Positions 1-9,222 of a stretch of 64,000 bases of DNA are shown piece after piece. Source of the DNA: Acidimicrobiia bacterium (lineage in GTDB: Bacteria > Actinomycetota > Acidimicrobiia > IMCC26256 > JAMXLJ01); contig JAMXLJ010000138.1 of the NCBI GenBank assembly GCA_024281095.1, positions 20,888-84,887 of the forward strand, read 5' to 3'. How positions within the stretch are numbered: the stretch's first letter is position 1; every line of letters begins with the position of its first letter. The notes under the pieces are model-generated. The model made no database searches. It saw only the letters and a program-made list of their open reading frames with translations, and was not told where the DNA came from. Position numbers and translations under genes: made by a program.

Positions 1-1449
1 TACCGCGCCGTCGTCGCGGGTGCGCTCGACGCGGCACCGTTCTGGGCCCGACCCGACCTGCGATCGCTCGTGTTCGACGTTCCGCACACCGTGTTGCGTC
101 CCGACGTGGCGGGCGTGCAGATCACCGCATGGGGCGCGCACTCGCCGGAGTACCCCAGGGCCTCGATGCCCCAGGGCCTGCTCACCTCGATCGACGACAG
201 GTTCGGGCCTCATCCTGCGTTCGCGAACGACTCCGACCCGGGCTGGTACTCCCCCGAATATCTCGCCAACCTGACCGCTTCGTTGCAGGCGGGCGCGCGC
301 CGCCGCATCGAGATCCTCGAGTGGCTCCTCGAGAAGGACGATTCGTTCGACTTCGTGCTCGCCACGATGTCGGAGCCGCACTCCGGTGGCCACCACCTCT
401 GGCACGGCGCCGACGCGGGTCATCCGCTGGCCGGCACCCCGAGCGCAGCCGTCGCCGCAGCGCACCTCGTCGATCTGTACCGGACGCTCGACGAGTGCGT
501 CGGCCGGTTCGTGAGCCTCGCCGGCCCCGAAACCACGGTCGTCGTGTTCGCGTTGCACGGCATGCAGACGAACGGCAACGACCTTCCGTCGCTCGTGCTG
601 CTTCCCGAACTGCTGCACCGGCGTCATGTCGGGCGTGCCGCGCTTCGTGATCCGGATCCGGCCCGGTGGCGCGCTTCCGGTATGCAGCCGATCGTCCCCG
701 ACGAATCGGAGCAGTGGATCGCCTACATGGCGTCGCGCTTCGCGGACACGTTGGCCGCTCGCGTGCGCAACGTCGCGAAGCAGGTGCTGCCGCACGGTGT
801 GATGCATGCGGCTCGTCGCGCCCTCGGGCGGCCTGATCCGCGGCTCGGCCCGCTCGTGACCGCGATTCCCGCGGAAGACCGACGTGAGCCGTCGGCGCTG
901 GGGCTCGGCGCCCGCGACCCCGACTACCAGATCGTGTGGCGGTATCGCCGGCACTGGCCGTCGATGCCGGCATTCGCGCTCCCGTCGTTCTCCGACGGGC
1001 ACGTGCGCGTGAACGTACGCGGTCGTGAGCACGACGGGATCGTCGACCCGGCCGACTTCGCTGCCGCCTGCGACGCGGTGGTCGAGCTCGTCGCCGCGTG
1101 CCGCGACCCGCGCACGGGTGAACCGGTGCTCGCCGACGCGGTGCGCATGCGTACGAGCCCGCACGACGACGGCCCCGCCGCCGACCTCGTGCTGACGTGG
1201 GCCGGAGCCGCGGACGCGTTCGAGCATCCGCACCTCGGCACGATCGGTCCGTTCCCGTTCTGCCGTACCGGCGAGCACAGCCCCGACGGCTTCGCCCTCG
1301 TCGCCGGCCCGGGCATCACGCGTCGCGACCTGGGCGTGCGCTCGGCGTACGACCTCCCACCGACACTGCTCACACTGCTCGAACGGCCACCCGACCATTC
1401 GCTCACCGGCCACGCGCTGCCGGTCGCGGTCAGTGGGGTCGCGTCATGA
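1..1449 (+). CDS. Alkaline phosphatase/sulfatase-superfamily protein, 5'-partial (frame open from base 1)
   Basis: Frame +1 is open from base 1 (YRAVVAGALDAAPFWARPDL...FDVPHT); C-terminal FALVAGPGITRRDLGVRSAYDLPPTLLTLL typical of AP-superfamily hydrolases; ATGA overlap with next gene. Confidence 0.7.
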   Translation, partial: YRAVVAGALDAAPFWARPDLRSLVFDVPHTVLRPDVAGVQITAWGAHSPEYPRASMPQGLLTSIDDRFGPHPAFANDSDPGWYSPEYLANLTASLQAGARRRIEILEWLLEKDDSFDFVLATMSEPHSGGHHLWHGADAGHPLAGTPSAAVAAAHLVDLYRTLDECVGRFVSLAGPETTVVVFALHGMQTNGNDLPSLVLLPELLHRRHVGRAALRDPDPARWRASGMQPIVPDESEQWIAYMASRFADTLAARVRNVAKQVLPHGVMHAARRALGRPDPRLGPLVTAIPAEDRREPSALGLGARDPDYQIVWRYRRHWPSMPAFALPSFSDGHVRVNVRGREHDGIVDPADFAAACDAVVELVAACRDPRTGEPVLADAVRMRTSPHDDGPAADLVLTWAGAADAFEHPHLGTIGPFPFCRTGEHSPDGFALVAGPGITRRDLGVRSAYDLPPTLLTLLERPPDHSLTGHALPVAVSGVAS

Positions 1450-2573
1450 GCCGTCGCGATCCCGCCGACGTGAAGGTCAGCGTCTGCATCATCAACTACA
1501 ACTACGCGCGCTACCTGGCCGACGCGATCGAGAGCGCACTCGATCAGGACCACCCGAACCTCGAGGTGATCGTGATCGACGACGGCAGCACCGACGCGTC
1601 GCTCGCGGTGGCGCAGCGGTACGCGCCGCGTGTGCGCACGATCCGCAAGGCGAACGGTGGACAGGGCTCGGCGGTGAACGCGGCGTTCACCGCCGCCACG
1701 GGTGAGGCGTTGTTCTTCCTCGACGCGGACGACATGCTCACACCGGGCACGGTCTCGCTCGCGGCCGCCGCGTTCGCGGAGGATCCGTCGCTCGCGAAGG
1801 TGCAGTTCTCCATGGAGATCGTCGACGCGAGCGGCATCTCCACCGGCCGCTGCATCCCGGGGCCGGGGACGCACTTCCCGAGTGGGGACCTCTCCGACCG
1901 GGTGCTGCGGTGCCGCAACTACCCGTGGCCGCCGAGCAGCGCGAACGCGTATTCGTCGGCCGCGCTCGAAATCGTGCTGCCCATACCCGAGGAGATCTAC
2001 CGCGGCGACACCGACTGCTATCTGGCCGAGACGGTTCCCTTGTGCGGCCCGATCCGGTCGATCCCGCACGTCGGTGCGAAGTACCGCTGGCACGGAGCGA
2101 ACGACTTCGCGGGGAGTGCAGGTGGTGTCGCCTGGCTGCACCACAAGCTCGATCTCGTCGACGCGGGTCACGAGGCGGTGCGCCAGACCGCGCGGAAGCT
2201 CGGGATGTCGCTGGCTTCGTTCCCCGACGACGTCGCCGACCTCGACGACATGGCGTACCTCGGCGTACGTCTCGCGTCGTTGCGCATGGACCCGGCATCG
2301 CACCCGCTGCGCGGCGACCGTGTGCACGACCTCACCATCCGGGGGATCGTGGCGAGCTTCCGGCACCCGTATCTGTCACGCCGGGCGCGGCTGAAGCGGG
2401 TGGTCTGGTTCGTCGCCGCCGGGTTCGTCCCGCGGCGCGCCGGGCGCTGGGTCTGCCGGCTCTTCGTGCCCGACGGCCCCTTCCGGCCGCGGTGGCAGGC
2501 GATGTTCGGGCGCGCCCGCGAGCTTCCCGAGGTCGCGGTCACGAACGGACGCACGCACGCGAAGGCCGTCTGA
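1446..2573 (+). CDS. Glycosyltransferase family 2
   Basis: VSVCIINYNYARYLADAIESALDQDHPNLEVIVIDDGSTD and FLDADD motif; ATG at 1446 overlaps preceding stop. Confidence 0.9.
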   Translation: MSRRDPADVKVSVCIINYNYARYLADAIESALDQDHPNLEVIVIDDGSTDASLAVAQRYAPRVRTIRKANGGQGSAVNAAFTAATGEALFFLDADDMLTPGTVSLAAAAFAEDPSLAKVQFSMEIVDASGISTGRCIPGPGTHFPSGDLSDRVLRCRNYPWPPSSANAYSSAALEIVLPIPEEIYRGDTDCYLAETVPLCGPIRSIPHVGAKYRWHGANDFAGSAGGVAWLHHKLDLVDAGHEAVRQTARKLGMSLASFPDDVADLDDMAYLGVRLASLRMDPASHPLRGDRVHDLTIRGIVASFRHPYLSRRARLKRVVWFVAAGFVPRRAGRWVCRLFVPDGPFRPRWQAMFGRARELPEVAVTNGRTHAKAV

Positions 2574-2581
2574 ACCGCGGC

Positions 2582-3472
2582 TCAGCCGGGAACGCGAACC
2601 GGCCCGGGTTGGCGTCGTTGCCGCGGGAGCGGTGCCGCCGTGCCGGCATCGTCCGGCCGGAACCGCCTCGCTCGCGAGCGCCGCGTGACGGCTTCGCCCG
2701 CCCGCACGATCCCGTACGCGACCCCGGTCGTGACGACACCGGACACCGCATCGAGGATCCAGTGGTTGCCGGTGACGACGATCGCCAGCGTGATGGTGAA
2801 GGGGTACGCGACGAGCAGCGCGCGTGACCACCAGCGACGCAGTTGCGGGTACAGCGCGAACACGCACCATGACGACCATCCGAGGTGCAGGCTGGGTACC
2901 GCGGCGTAGAGGTTGCCGAAGGCGTCCTTGTCGTTGCCGCTCGGAGGCTTGCCCAGGCCGAAGTACTTCACCGCGGTGTCGACGAACCCGTAGTTGCCGG
3001 GCATCAAGCGCGGCGGCATCACGGGATAGAGCCAGAAACCGAGCAGACCGAGGCCGAACACGACGAAGAGCACGTTGCGCCAGCGCACGTAACGCGCCGG
3101 CGCCTTCCGGTACAGCCACACGAGCACGACGACCGGCATGACGAAGTGAATGCTGCCGTACCAGATGTTCTCGAACGAGATGAACGGGTGGTACTTCAGG
3201 AAGAAGTGCTGGAGGCCGTGCTCGACATACAGACCGGTCGCCTTCTCGATGTGCACGAGTTGCTTCGCGTGCTCGAACGCGAGGTGTTGCGGGCCCTGCA
3301 CCTTGTCGCGCAGCCAGTCGTACGCGTAGTACACCGCGAACACGAGGGCGATCTCGAGCACCCACCCGTACCGAAGGCGCCGGCTCGACGGCGCGCGGGG
3401 CTCGGGCGGCGCAGGTGTTTCGTCCTGCGGCCGCGGCGGCGGCACGGGGAAGGGTACGGCTGCGGCTTGCAT
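2582..3472 (-). CDS. PAP2-superfamily / inositolphosphotransferase-like membrane phosphatase
   Basis: Multiple TM segments; PSLHLGWSSW and GNHWILDAVSG phosphatase motifs. Confidence 0.8.
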   Translation of the reverse strand: MQAAAVPFPVPPPRPQDETPAPPEPRAPSSRRLRYGWVLEIALVFAVYYAYDWLRDKVQGPQHLAFEHAKQLVHIEKATGLYVEHGLQHFFLKYHPFISFENIWYGSIHFVMPVVVLVWLYRKAPARYVRWRNVLFVVFGLGLLGFWLYPVMPPRLMPGNYGFVDTAVKYFGLGKPPSGNDKDAFGNLYAAVPSLHLGWSSWCVFALYPQLRRWWSRALLVAYPFTITLAIVVTGNHWILDAVSGVVTTGVAYGIVRAGEAVTRRSRARRFRPDDAGTAAPLPRQRRQPGPVRVPG

Positions 3473-3534
3473 GGAAGCTTTCAGGCTAGAGCCAGCGACG
3501 GCCTGTCCTCGGAACTACCCCAACTGCTGCGGTG

Positions 3535-3936
3535 CTACTGGTCCCGGCGGCGGACCGCGAACGTGGCGGTTGCATGGGCCACGACCTCGCCTTCCGCGTC
3601 ACGAACCCAGGCCTCGGCGAACGCCACGCTGCGGGTGAGGCGCTGTACCTCGCCACGCACGGTGAGACCGTCACCTTCCTTGGCCCCACGGGGCATCGAG
3701 TAGTCGATCTGCAGCGTGGACACGCGGTCGCCGCGGTCGAGCGCGGCGTTCAGGGCGAAGTTCATGGCCGCGTCGAGGGTGACGCCGTACACCCCGCCGT
3801 GGACGATCCCGAACGGGTTGCACGCCATCGTGGTCGGGTTCCAGACGGCTGAGCACCAGCCATCGCCGTACGAGTCGAACGCGAGGCCGATGGCGGCGAG
3901 GAGCGGCATGCCGCCGTCGCCGAGCTGCGAGTCCAT
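3535..3936 (-). CDS. PaaI-family hotdog thioesterase
   Basis: NPFGIVHGGVYGVTLDAAMNFAL hotdog signature. Confidence 0.85.
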   Translation of the reverse strand: MDSQLGDGGMPLLAAIGLAFDSYGDGWCSAVWNPTTMACNPFGIVHGGVYGVTLDAAMNFALNAALDRGDRVSTLQIDYSMPRGAKEGDGLTVRGEVQRLTRSVAFAEAWVRDAEGEVVAHATATFAVRRRDQ

Positions 3937-4005
3937 GTTCCGCACGACCGGCCAATCTACGCACGTCTGCGGCCCTGAGGCGGACGGGGCGCGCGGGCGT
4001 ACACT

Positions 4006-4015
4006 CGACCGGTCG
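4006..4015. promoter_or_regulatory. Palindrome CGACCGGTCG in divergent thioesterase/thiolase promoter region (candidate TetR-type operator)
   Basis: Perfect 10-bp palindrome 24 bp upstream of the thiolase ATG. Confidence 0.4.
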
Positions 4016-4038
4016 GTCAAGTTTCGCGGGAGGATCTC

Positions 4039-5193
4039 ATGGCCACGGCTGTCATCGTCGACGCGGTCCGCACCGCGCTCGGGCGTCGCAACGGGAAGCT
4101 CAAGGACACCCACCCGGTCGATCTCGCGGCGTTGACCCTGCGATCGCTCGTGGAGCGCAACGGTGTCGACCCCGCGCAGGTCGAGGACGTGATCATGGGC
4201 TGCGTCATGCAGGTCGGCGACCAAGCGGTCAATGTCGGCCGGAACGCGGCGCTGGCGGCCGGCTTCCCGGAGTCGGTCGTCGGAACGACGGTCGACCGTC
4301 AGTGCGGGTCGTCGCAGCAGGCGGCGCACTTCGCTGCGCAGGGTGTGATCGCCGGTGCGTACGACGTCGTCATCGCGGCCGGGGTCGAGAACATGACGCG
4401 GGTGCCGATGGGCGCCTCGTTCATTTCCGGCAGCATGCCGTTCGGCCCGAAGATGATGGAGCGCTACAACCTCGTGCCGCAGGGCATCTCGGCCGAGCTC
4501 ATCGCGGAGAAGTGGGGTATCACGCGGGAGCAGAACGACGAGCTGTCACTCGAGTCCCACCGGCGTGCGACACGCGCGACCGACGAGGGCCGCTTCGAGA
4601 GGGAGATCATTCCCGTCACGGTCACGACCGACGACGGCACCGCGGAGTTCAAGGTCGACGAGGGCTTCCGGCGCGACTCCTCGCTCGAGAAGCTCGGGTC
4701 GCTCAAGCCGGCGTTCAAGCCGGACGGCGTGGTCACCGCCGGCAACTCCAGCCAGATCAGCGACGGCGCCGCCGCGCTGCTCATCATGAGCGAGGAGAAG
4801 GCGAACCAACTCGGCCTGCGGCCGCGCGCCAGGTTCCATTCGTTCGCGCTGGCCGGCGTCGACCCCGTGCTCATGCTCACGGGCCCGATCCCCGCGACGA
4901 CCAAGGTGCTCGAGCGGGCCAAGATGACGCTCGACCAGATGGACCTGATCGAGATCAACGAGGCCTTCGCGCCCGTCGTCCTGGCGTGGCAGCAAGAGCA
5001 TCACCCCGACATGACCAAGGTCAACGTGAACGGTGGTGCGATCGCGATCGGCCACCCGCTCGGATGCTCGGGCGCGCGGCTGATGACCACGCTCCTCAAC
5101 GAGCTCGAGCGCACTGGCGGCCGCTACGGCCTGCAGACGATGTGCGAGGGCGGCGGTATGGCGAACGCGACGATCATCGAACGCCTGGGTTGA
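4039..5193 (+). CDS. Acetyl-CoA C-acyltransferase (thiolase)
   Basis: VDRQCGSSQQAAHFAAQ active site; NVNGGAIAIGHPLGCSGAR C-terminal motif. Confidence 0.95.
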   Translation: MATAVIVDAVRTALGRRNGKLKDTHPVDLAALTLRSLVERNGVDPAQVEDVIMGCVMQVGDQAVNVGRNAALAAGFPESVVGTTVDRQCGSSQQAAHFAAQGVIAGAYDVVIAAGVENMTRVPMGASFISGSMPFGPKMMERYNLVPQGISAELIAEKWGITREQNDELSLESHRRATRATDEGRFEREIIPVTVTTDDGTAEFKVDEGFRRDSSLEKLGSLKPAFKPDGVVTAGNSSQISDGAAALLIMSEEKANQLGLRPRARFHSFALAGVDPVLMLTGPIPATTKVLERAKMTLDQMDLIEINEAFAPVVLAWQQEHHPDMTKVNVNGGAIAIGHPLGCSGARLMTTLLNELERTGGRYGLQTMCEGGGMANATIIERLG

Positions 5194-5197
5194 CCAC

Positions 5198-5458
5198 TTG
5201 CTGTACCTCAAGATCCTGATCGCGATCCTGGCGGCCTTGACGATCTACGTCATCGCCGCCGGGATGATCAGGTCGTTCAACACGGAGCCCCCGGCCGAGC
5301 CCGAGCCGGGCGAGCTGCGCCCGGTGGACTATCGCTACCGGTGCGTCGTGTGCGGCGCCGAGGTGACGATGACGGCGGCTCCGGGCGACGAGGTGCCGGA
5401 GCCGCCGCGGCACTGCCGTGAGGACATGGCCCTCGTCGTAGAGGCTACGGACGGCTGA
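5198..5458 (+). CDS. Small single-TM protein with C-terminal Cys/His cluster
   Basis: N-terminal TM LKILIAILAALTIYVIAAGM then YRCVVCGAEV...HCREDM; TTG start close behind thiolase stop. Confidence 0.6.
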   Translation: MLYLKILIAILAALTIYVIAAGMIRSFNTEPPAEPEPGELRPVDYRYRCVVCGAEVTMTAAPGDEVPEPPRHCREDMALVVEATDG

Positions 5459-5500
5459 ACTCCCAGGTGGGCGCCCGGAGTTCCCCCTCGAGGGCGCAAT

Positions 5501-5525
5501 CCACAGGTTGGGGACAAGCCTGTGG
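5501..5525. terminator. Possible hairpin between convergent genes (CCACAGG-N11-CCTGTGG)
   Basis: 7-bp perfect inverted repeat in convergent intergenic space; no clear T-tract. Confidence 0.35.
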
Positions 5526-5568
5526 GAAGTTACACCGTTGGTATTTGTTCACGCTCTGGTAACCGGCG

Positions 5569-5859
5569 TCAGCGGTACCGGGTCGCGAACACGAAACCGG
5601 CGCAGATCTCGACCAGCCCCAGGATCAGATAGCGGTTGTGGGCGCCTCCGGGGAGCAGCCCGAGGTAGTTGGTGATCACCACCAGGCAGCCGCCCAGCAG
5701 GAGGCAGAACATCGCGGTCGGCACCCACATCGGGCTCGCCGGCGCCTTCTTCGGGGACGGCGGCGTGTACCGCGACGGCTTGGGCTTCGGCTGCGTGGTC
5801 CGCGACGACTTGCTCTTCGGCTGCGGCACGCGGCCGAGGATATCCGTGCGGCGTGCCAC
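5569..5859 (-). CDS. crgA: Cell division protein CrgA
   Basis: Two TM small protein: SPMWVPTAMFCLLLGGCLVVITNYLGLLPGGAHNRYLILGLVEICAGFVFATRYR. Confidence 0.9.
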   Translation of the reverse strand: MARRTDILGRVPQPKSKSSRTTQPKPKPSRYTPPSPKKAPASPMWVPTAMFCLLLGGCLVVITNYLGLLPGGAHNRYLILGLVEICAGFVFATRYR

Positions 5860-5882
5860 ATCGGCGCGGGTACGGTCGTGGC

Positions 5883-6482
5883 GTGACCGGTGCCCGGGTG
5901 CTCGTCATCGACAACTACGACTCGTTCGTCTACAACCTCGTCCAGTACCTCGGCGAGCTCGGCACGACCCCGATCGTTCACCGCCACGACGCGTTGTCGC
6001 TCGCCGAGCTGCGCGCGATCGAGCCCGACGCACTGCTCGTCTCGCCCGGGCCCGGCCGGCCCGAGGACGCGGGCATCTCCAACGACGCGATCCGTGACTT
6101 TGGCGAGCGGGGCATCCCGGTGCTCGGCGTCTGCCTCGGGCACCAGTGCATCGGCCAGGTCTACGGCGGCGAGGTGGTGCGCGCGCCGCAGGTGATGCAC
6201 GGCAAGACGTCCGAGATCCGTCACGCGGGCACGGGCGTGTTCGCCGGGCTGCCCAACCCGATCACCGCGACGCGCTATCACTCGCTCGTCGTCGAACCCG
6301 GCTCGGTGCCTTCGTGTCTCGAGATCACCGCCGAGGCGGATGACGGCGTCGTGATGGGCCTGCGGCACCGTGAGCTGCCCATCGAGGGTGTGCAGTTCCA
6401 CCCGGAGTCGATCCTCACCGACGCCGGTCGCGATCTCCTGCGGAACTTCCTCGCCGCGAGGGCTGCCGACCCGGTTCGTTAG
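5883..6482 (+). CDS. trpG: Anthranilate/para-aminobenzoate synthase glutamine amidotransferase component
   Basis: VLVIDNYDSFVYNLVQYLGELG, GVCLGHQCIGQ, GVQFHPESILT. Confidence 0.95.
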   Translation: MTGARVLVIDNYDSFVYNLVQYLGELGTTPIVHRHDALSLAELRAIEPDALLVSPGPGRPEDAGISNDAIRDFGERGIPVLGVCLGHQCIGQVYGGEVVRAPQVMHGKTSEIRHAGTGVFAGLPNPITATRYHSLVVEPGSVPSCLEITAEADDGVVMGLRHRELPIEGVQFHPESILTDAGRDLLRNFLAARAADPVR

Positions 6483-7252
6483 GGCAGGCGCGCGAGGCGG
6501 CCGTCGACCCGGGCGAGCCCGTCGGCGACGAGTGACTCCAGCGCTTCGCGGTCGACGGTGGCGACGGGCACCGCTGCGGCGCGAAGCGTCGCCAGAACGT
6601 TGCCGCGCCGTTGACGGAACGAGCCTGCAAACCGGCCTTGTGGCGCGGCGCGTGTCTCGTCCGCGAGCGGGCCGCGTGCCGTGCAGGCCCGCGCGAGCGG
6701 GCACTCCTCGCAGCGCGGATTACGCGGGCGACACAGCAACGCGCCGACGTCCATGAGCGCGAGCAGCCGGTCGCGTCCGGTGAGCGGACCGGCAACGTCG
6801 CGCATCGCCGCTTCCGCGGCTCGCGGTGTGAGTCGCATGCCACGAACGCGCTCGACGACTCGACGCACGTTCACCTCCACCGCGACGACGTCGGCATCGT
6901 GGGCCTGGGCGAGCACCGCGTTGGCCGTGTACCGCCCGACCCCGGGCAGGGTCGCGAGATCGTCGGGCCATCCCGACGCCGCGATCGCCGTCGCCGCCTC
7001 CCACAGGCGGCGGGCCCGACGCGGGTAACCGAGCCGGCCCCACGCCTCGATGACCTCACCGGGGCCCGCGGCGGCCGTCGCCTCGGGCGTGGGGAAGCGG
7101 TCGATGAACGCGGGCCATGCCGCCGCGACCCGCGGCACCTGCGTCTGGTGCAGCATCACCTCCGACACGAGGATCGGCCAGCGGTCGCGCGTCGCCCGCC
7201 AGGCAAGATCGTGACGGCCGTGGCGGAAGTACCAGTGCGCGAGCGCGCTCAC
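6479..7252 (-). CDS. mutY: A/G-specific adenine glycosylase (MutY-like), no C-terminal NUDIX domain visible
   Basis: SEVMLHQTQVPRV, LPGVGRYTANAV, 4Fe-4S CRPRNPRCEECPLARAC; 257 aa. Confidence 0.85.
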   Translation of the reverse strand: MSALAHWYFRHGRHDLAWRATRDRWPILVSEVMLHQTQVPRVAAAWPAFIDRFPTPEATAAAGPGEVIEAWGRLGYPRRARRLWEAATAIAASGWPDDLATLPGVGRYTANAVLAQAHDADVVAVEVNVRRVVERVRGMRLTPRAAEAAMRDVAGPLTGRDRLLALMDVGALLCRPRNPRCEECPLARACTARGPLADETRAAPQGRFAGSFRQRRGNVLATLRAAAVPVATVDREALESLVADGLARVDGRLARLP

Positions 7253-9147
7253 GTCGTGGTGGTCGTCGAGGACCCGCTGAACTGACCCACCGTGATCGTG
7301 ACGGTGGAGCCCTGCGGCGCCTGCATGTTGCCCTGCGGATTCTGGGCGAGCACGAGCCCGTCGTGTGACGCGGTCGACGGAACGGTGACGACCTGCACCT
7401 TGAACCCGGCTGCGCTCAGGGTCGCCTGAGCCTGCGACTGCGTGGTGCCGGTCACGTCGGGGACCGTGGCGTTTTGCGGACCGGTCGAGACGAACAGCTT
7501 CACCGTGCTGCCGCGCGCGGCCTGCGTGTTGCCGGCCGGGTCCGTGCCGATGACCTGACCCGCGGGCACGGTGTTGCTCGGCTGATTGACGCGCTGGACC
7601 TTGAACCCGGCCGCGGTCAACGTCTGCGTCGCGGTCACCTGGTCGTCGTTCTGCACTTGCGGCACGCTCACCGGAGCGGGGCCGGCCGAGACCATGACCG
7701 TCACGACGGCACCCCTCTGCACCTGGGCCCCGGGCGGCGGGTCGGTGCTGATCACGACGTTCGGCTGGATGTTCTCGCTCGGCGTGGTCTGCTTGTTGAC
7801 CCTCAGGCCGAGGCCGGAGAGCGTCAGGTTCGCCTGGTCGAACGTCTGGTTCGTCACGTCGGGCAGCGCGAACGGGCCCGCGCCGCTGCTGACGCGCAGG
7901 GTCACGGTGTCGCCCTTGTGGATCTTCGTGCCCGCAGTCGGGCTCTGGCTGACGACGTTGCCGGCCGGGACCGTGTCACTCGTCACCGGCTCCGTCTTCA
8001 CCTTGAAGCCCGCACCGACGAGCGTGAAACGCGCGGTCGCTTCCGGCTGATTCACCACGTTCGGCGTCGCGACCGTCTTGCCGCCACTGTTCCCGAGGAG
8101 CAGGACCAACGCGACGATGGCCGCGCCTAGCAGGAGGAGCGCCGCGATGACGGCCAGGATGGGCCCGCGTGACCGGCGTCGTTCCTCTTCCACGGTGCGG
8201 CGCGCGACCGTCGACGGCACCGGGGCCGCGGCGACGGTCTGTTGCGCCGCGGTCGGTTGCACCGCGGTCATGGATCCCGTGATCGCCGCGACCTCTGCCG
8301 TGACCGGCGCGGCGATGGGCGGCTGGCCGCGCTGGAAGCGCAAGAGGTCCGTTCGCAGATCGTCGGCCGACTGGTAGCGCGAGTCGGGGTCCTTCGCCAT
8401 GGCGGTCAACACGATGCGTTCGAAGTCGGGTGGCAACGCGCCGACGCGTTGCGACGGCGGCTGCACGTCTTCGCGTACGTGCTTGTACGCGACCGCGACG
8501 GGCGTGTCGCCCGAGAACGGCGGCGTTCCGGTGACCATCTCGTAGAGCACGACACCGAGCGAGTACACGTCGGAGCGCCCGTCGCAGGGCAGCCCCTGTG
8601 CCTGCTCGGGCGAGAAGTACGTGGCCGTACCCATGACGGAGCCCGTCTGCGTGAGACCCTCGCTCGTGCCGGCGCGGGCGATCCCGAAGTCGGTGACCTT
8701 GACGATGCCGCTCGGCGTGATCAGCACGTTGCCCGGCTTCACGTCGCGGTGCACGACGCCGGCGCGGTGCGCGTAGCCGAGCGCGCCCGCGATGTCGGCG
8801 CCGATCTGCGCCGCCTCGTGGGGCGACAGCCGGCCGCGTGAGCGGATGAGGTCGCGCACGCTTTGACCGTCGACGTACTCCATGACGATGAAGTACGTGT
8901 TGTCCTCCTGGCCCCAGTCGTAGATCGCCACGATGTTGGGGTGGCTCAGGTTGGCGGCGGCCTGGGCCTCTCTGCGGAACCGCTCCACGAAGCTCTGCTC
9001 GCGTGCGTACTCCGGGAAGAGGACCTTGACGGCCACCGGACGGTCGAGCAGTTGATCCCGCGCGAGGTAGACCTCGGCCATCCCACCGCGCGCGAGCACG
9101 CGGTCGACCTCGTAGCGATTGGAAAAGGAGCGAGGATCCGCTGCCAT
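7249..9147 (-). CDS. pknB: Ser/Thr protein kinase PknB with about 4 extracellular PASTA domains
   Basis: VHRDVKPGNVL, DFGIAR, TM segment, then four PASTA repeats. Confidence 0.96.
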   Translation of the reverse strand: MAADPRSFSNRYEVDRVLARGGMAEVYLARDQLLDRPVAVKVLFPEYAREQSFVERFRREAQAAANLSHPNIVAIYDWGQEDNTYFIVMEYVDGQSVRDLIRSRGRLSPHEAAQIGADIAGALGYAHRAGVVHRDVKPGNVLITPSGIVKVTDFGIARAGTSEGLTQTGSVMGTATYFSPEQAQGLPCDGRSDVYSLGVVLYEMVTGTPPFSGDTPVAVAYKHVREDVQPPSQRVGALPPDFERIVLTAMAKDPDSRYQSADDLRTDLLRFQRGQPPIAAPVTAEVAAITGSMTAVQPTAAQQTVAAAPVPSTVARRTVEEERRRSRGPILAVIAALLLLGAAIVALVLLLGNSGGKTVATPNVVNQPEATARFTLVGAGFKVKTEPVTSDTVPAGNVVSQSPTAGTKIHKGDTVTLRVSSGAGPFALPDVTNQTFDQANLTLSGLGLRVNKQTTPSENIQPNVVISTDPPPGAQVQRGAVVTVMVSAGPAPVSVPQVQNDDQVTATQTLTAAGFKVQRVNQPSNTVPAGQVIGTDPAGNTQAARGSTVKLFVSTGPQNATVPDVTGTTQSQAQATLSAAGFKVQVVTVPSTASHDGLVLAQNPQGNMQAPQGSTVTITVGQFSGSSTTTTT

Positions 9148-9222
9148 GCGTCGAGAAACCCTACTGGTCCGTCGGTTCGGTCATGAGGCGCGTCCTCTCC
9201 GGGAAATGTCGAGATCTCGCGG

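Noticed and set aside
924-2366. 480-aa minus-strand ORF over the GT2 gene
   Set aside because: Arg/Val-rich shadow frame; GT2 on + strand is unambiguous.
5490-5530. DnaA-box-like words near crgA (TTGTCCCCA on the minus strand, ATCCACA on +), raising the possibility of oriC proximity
   Set aside because: Only isolated imperfect matches, no cluster and no dnaA/dnaN in the window; the repeat is better read as a convergent-gene hairpin.
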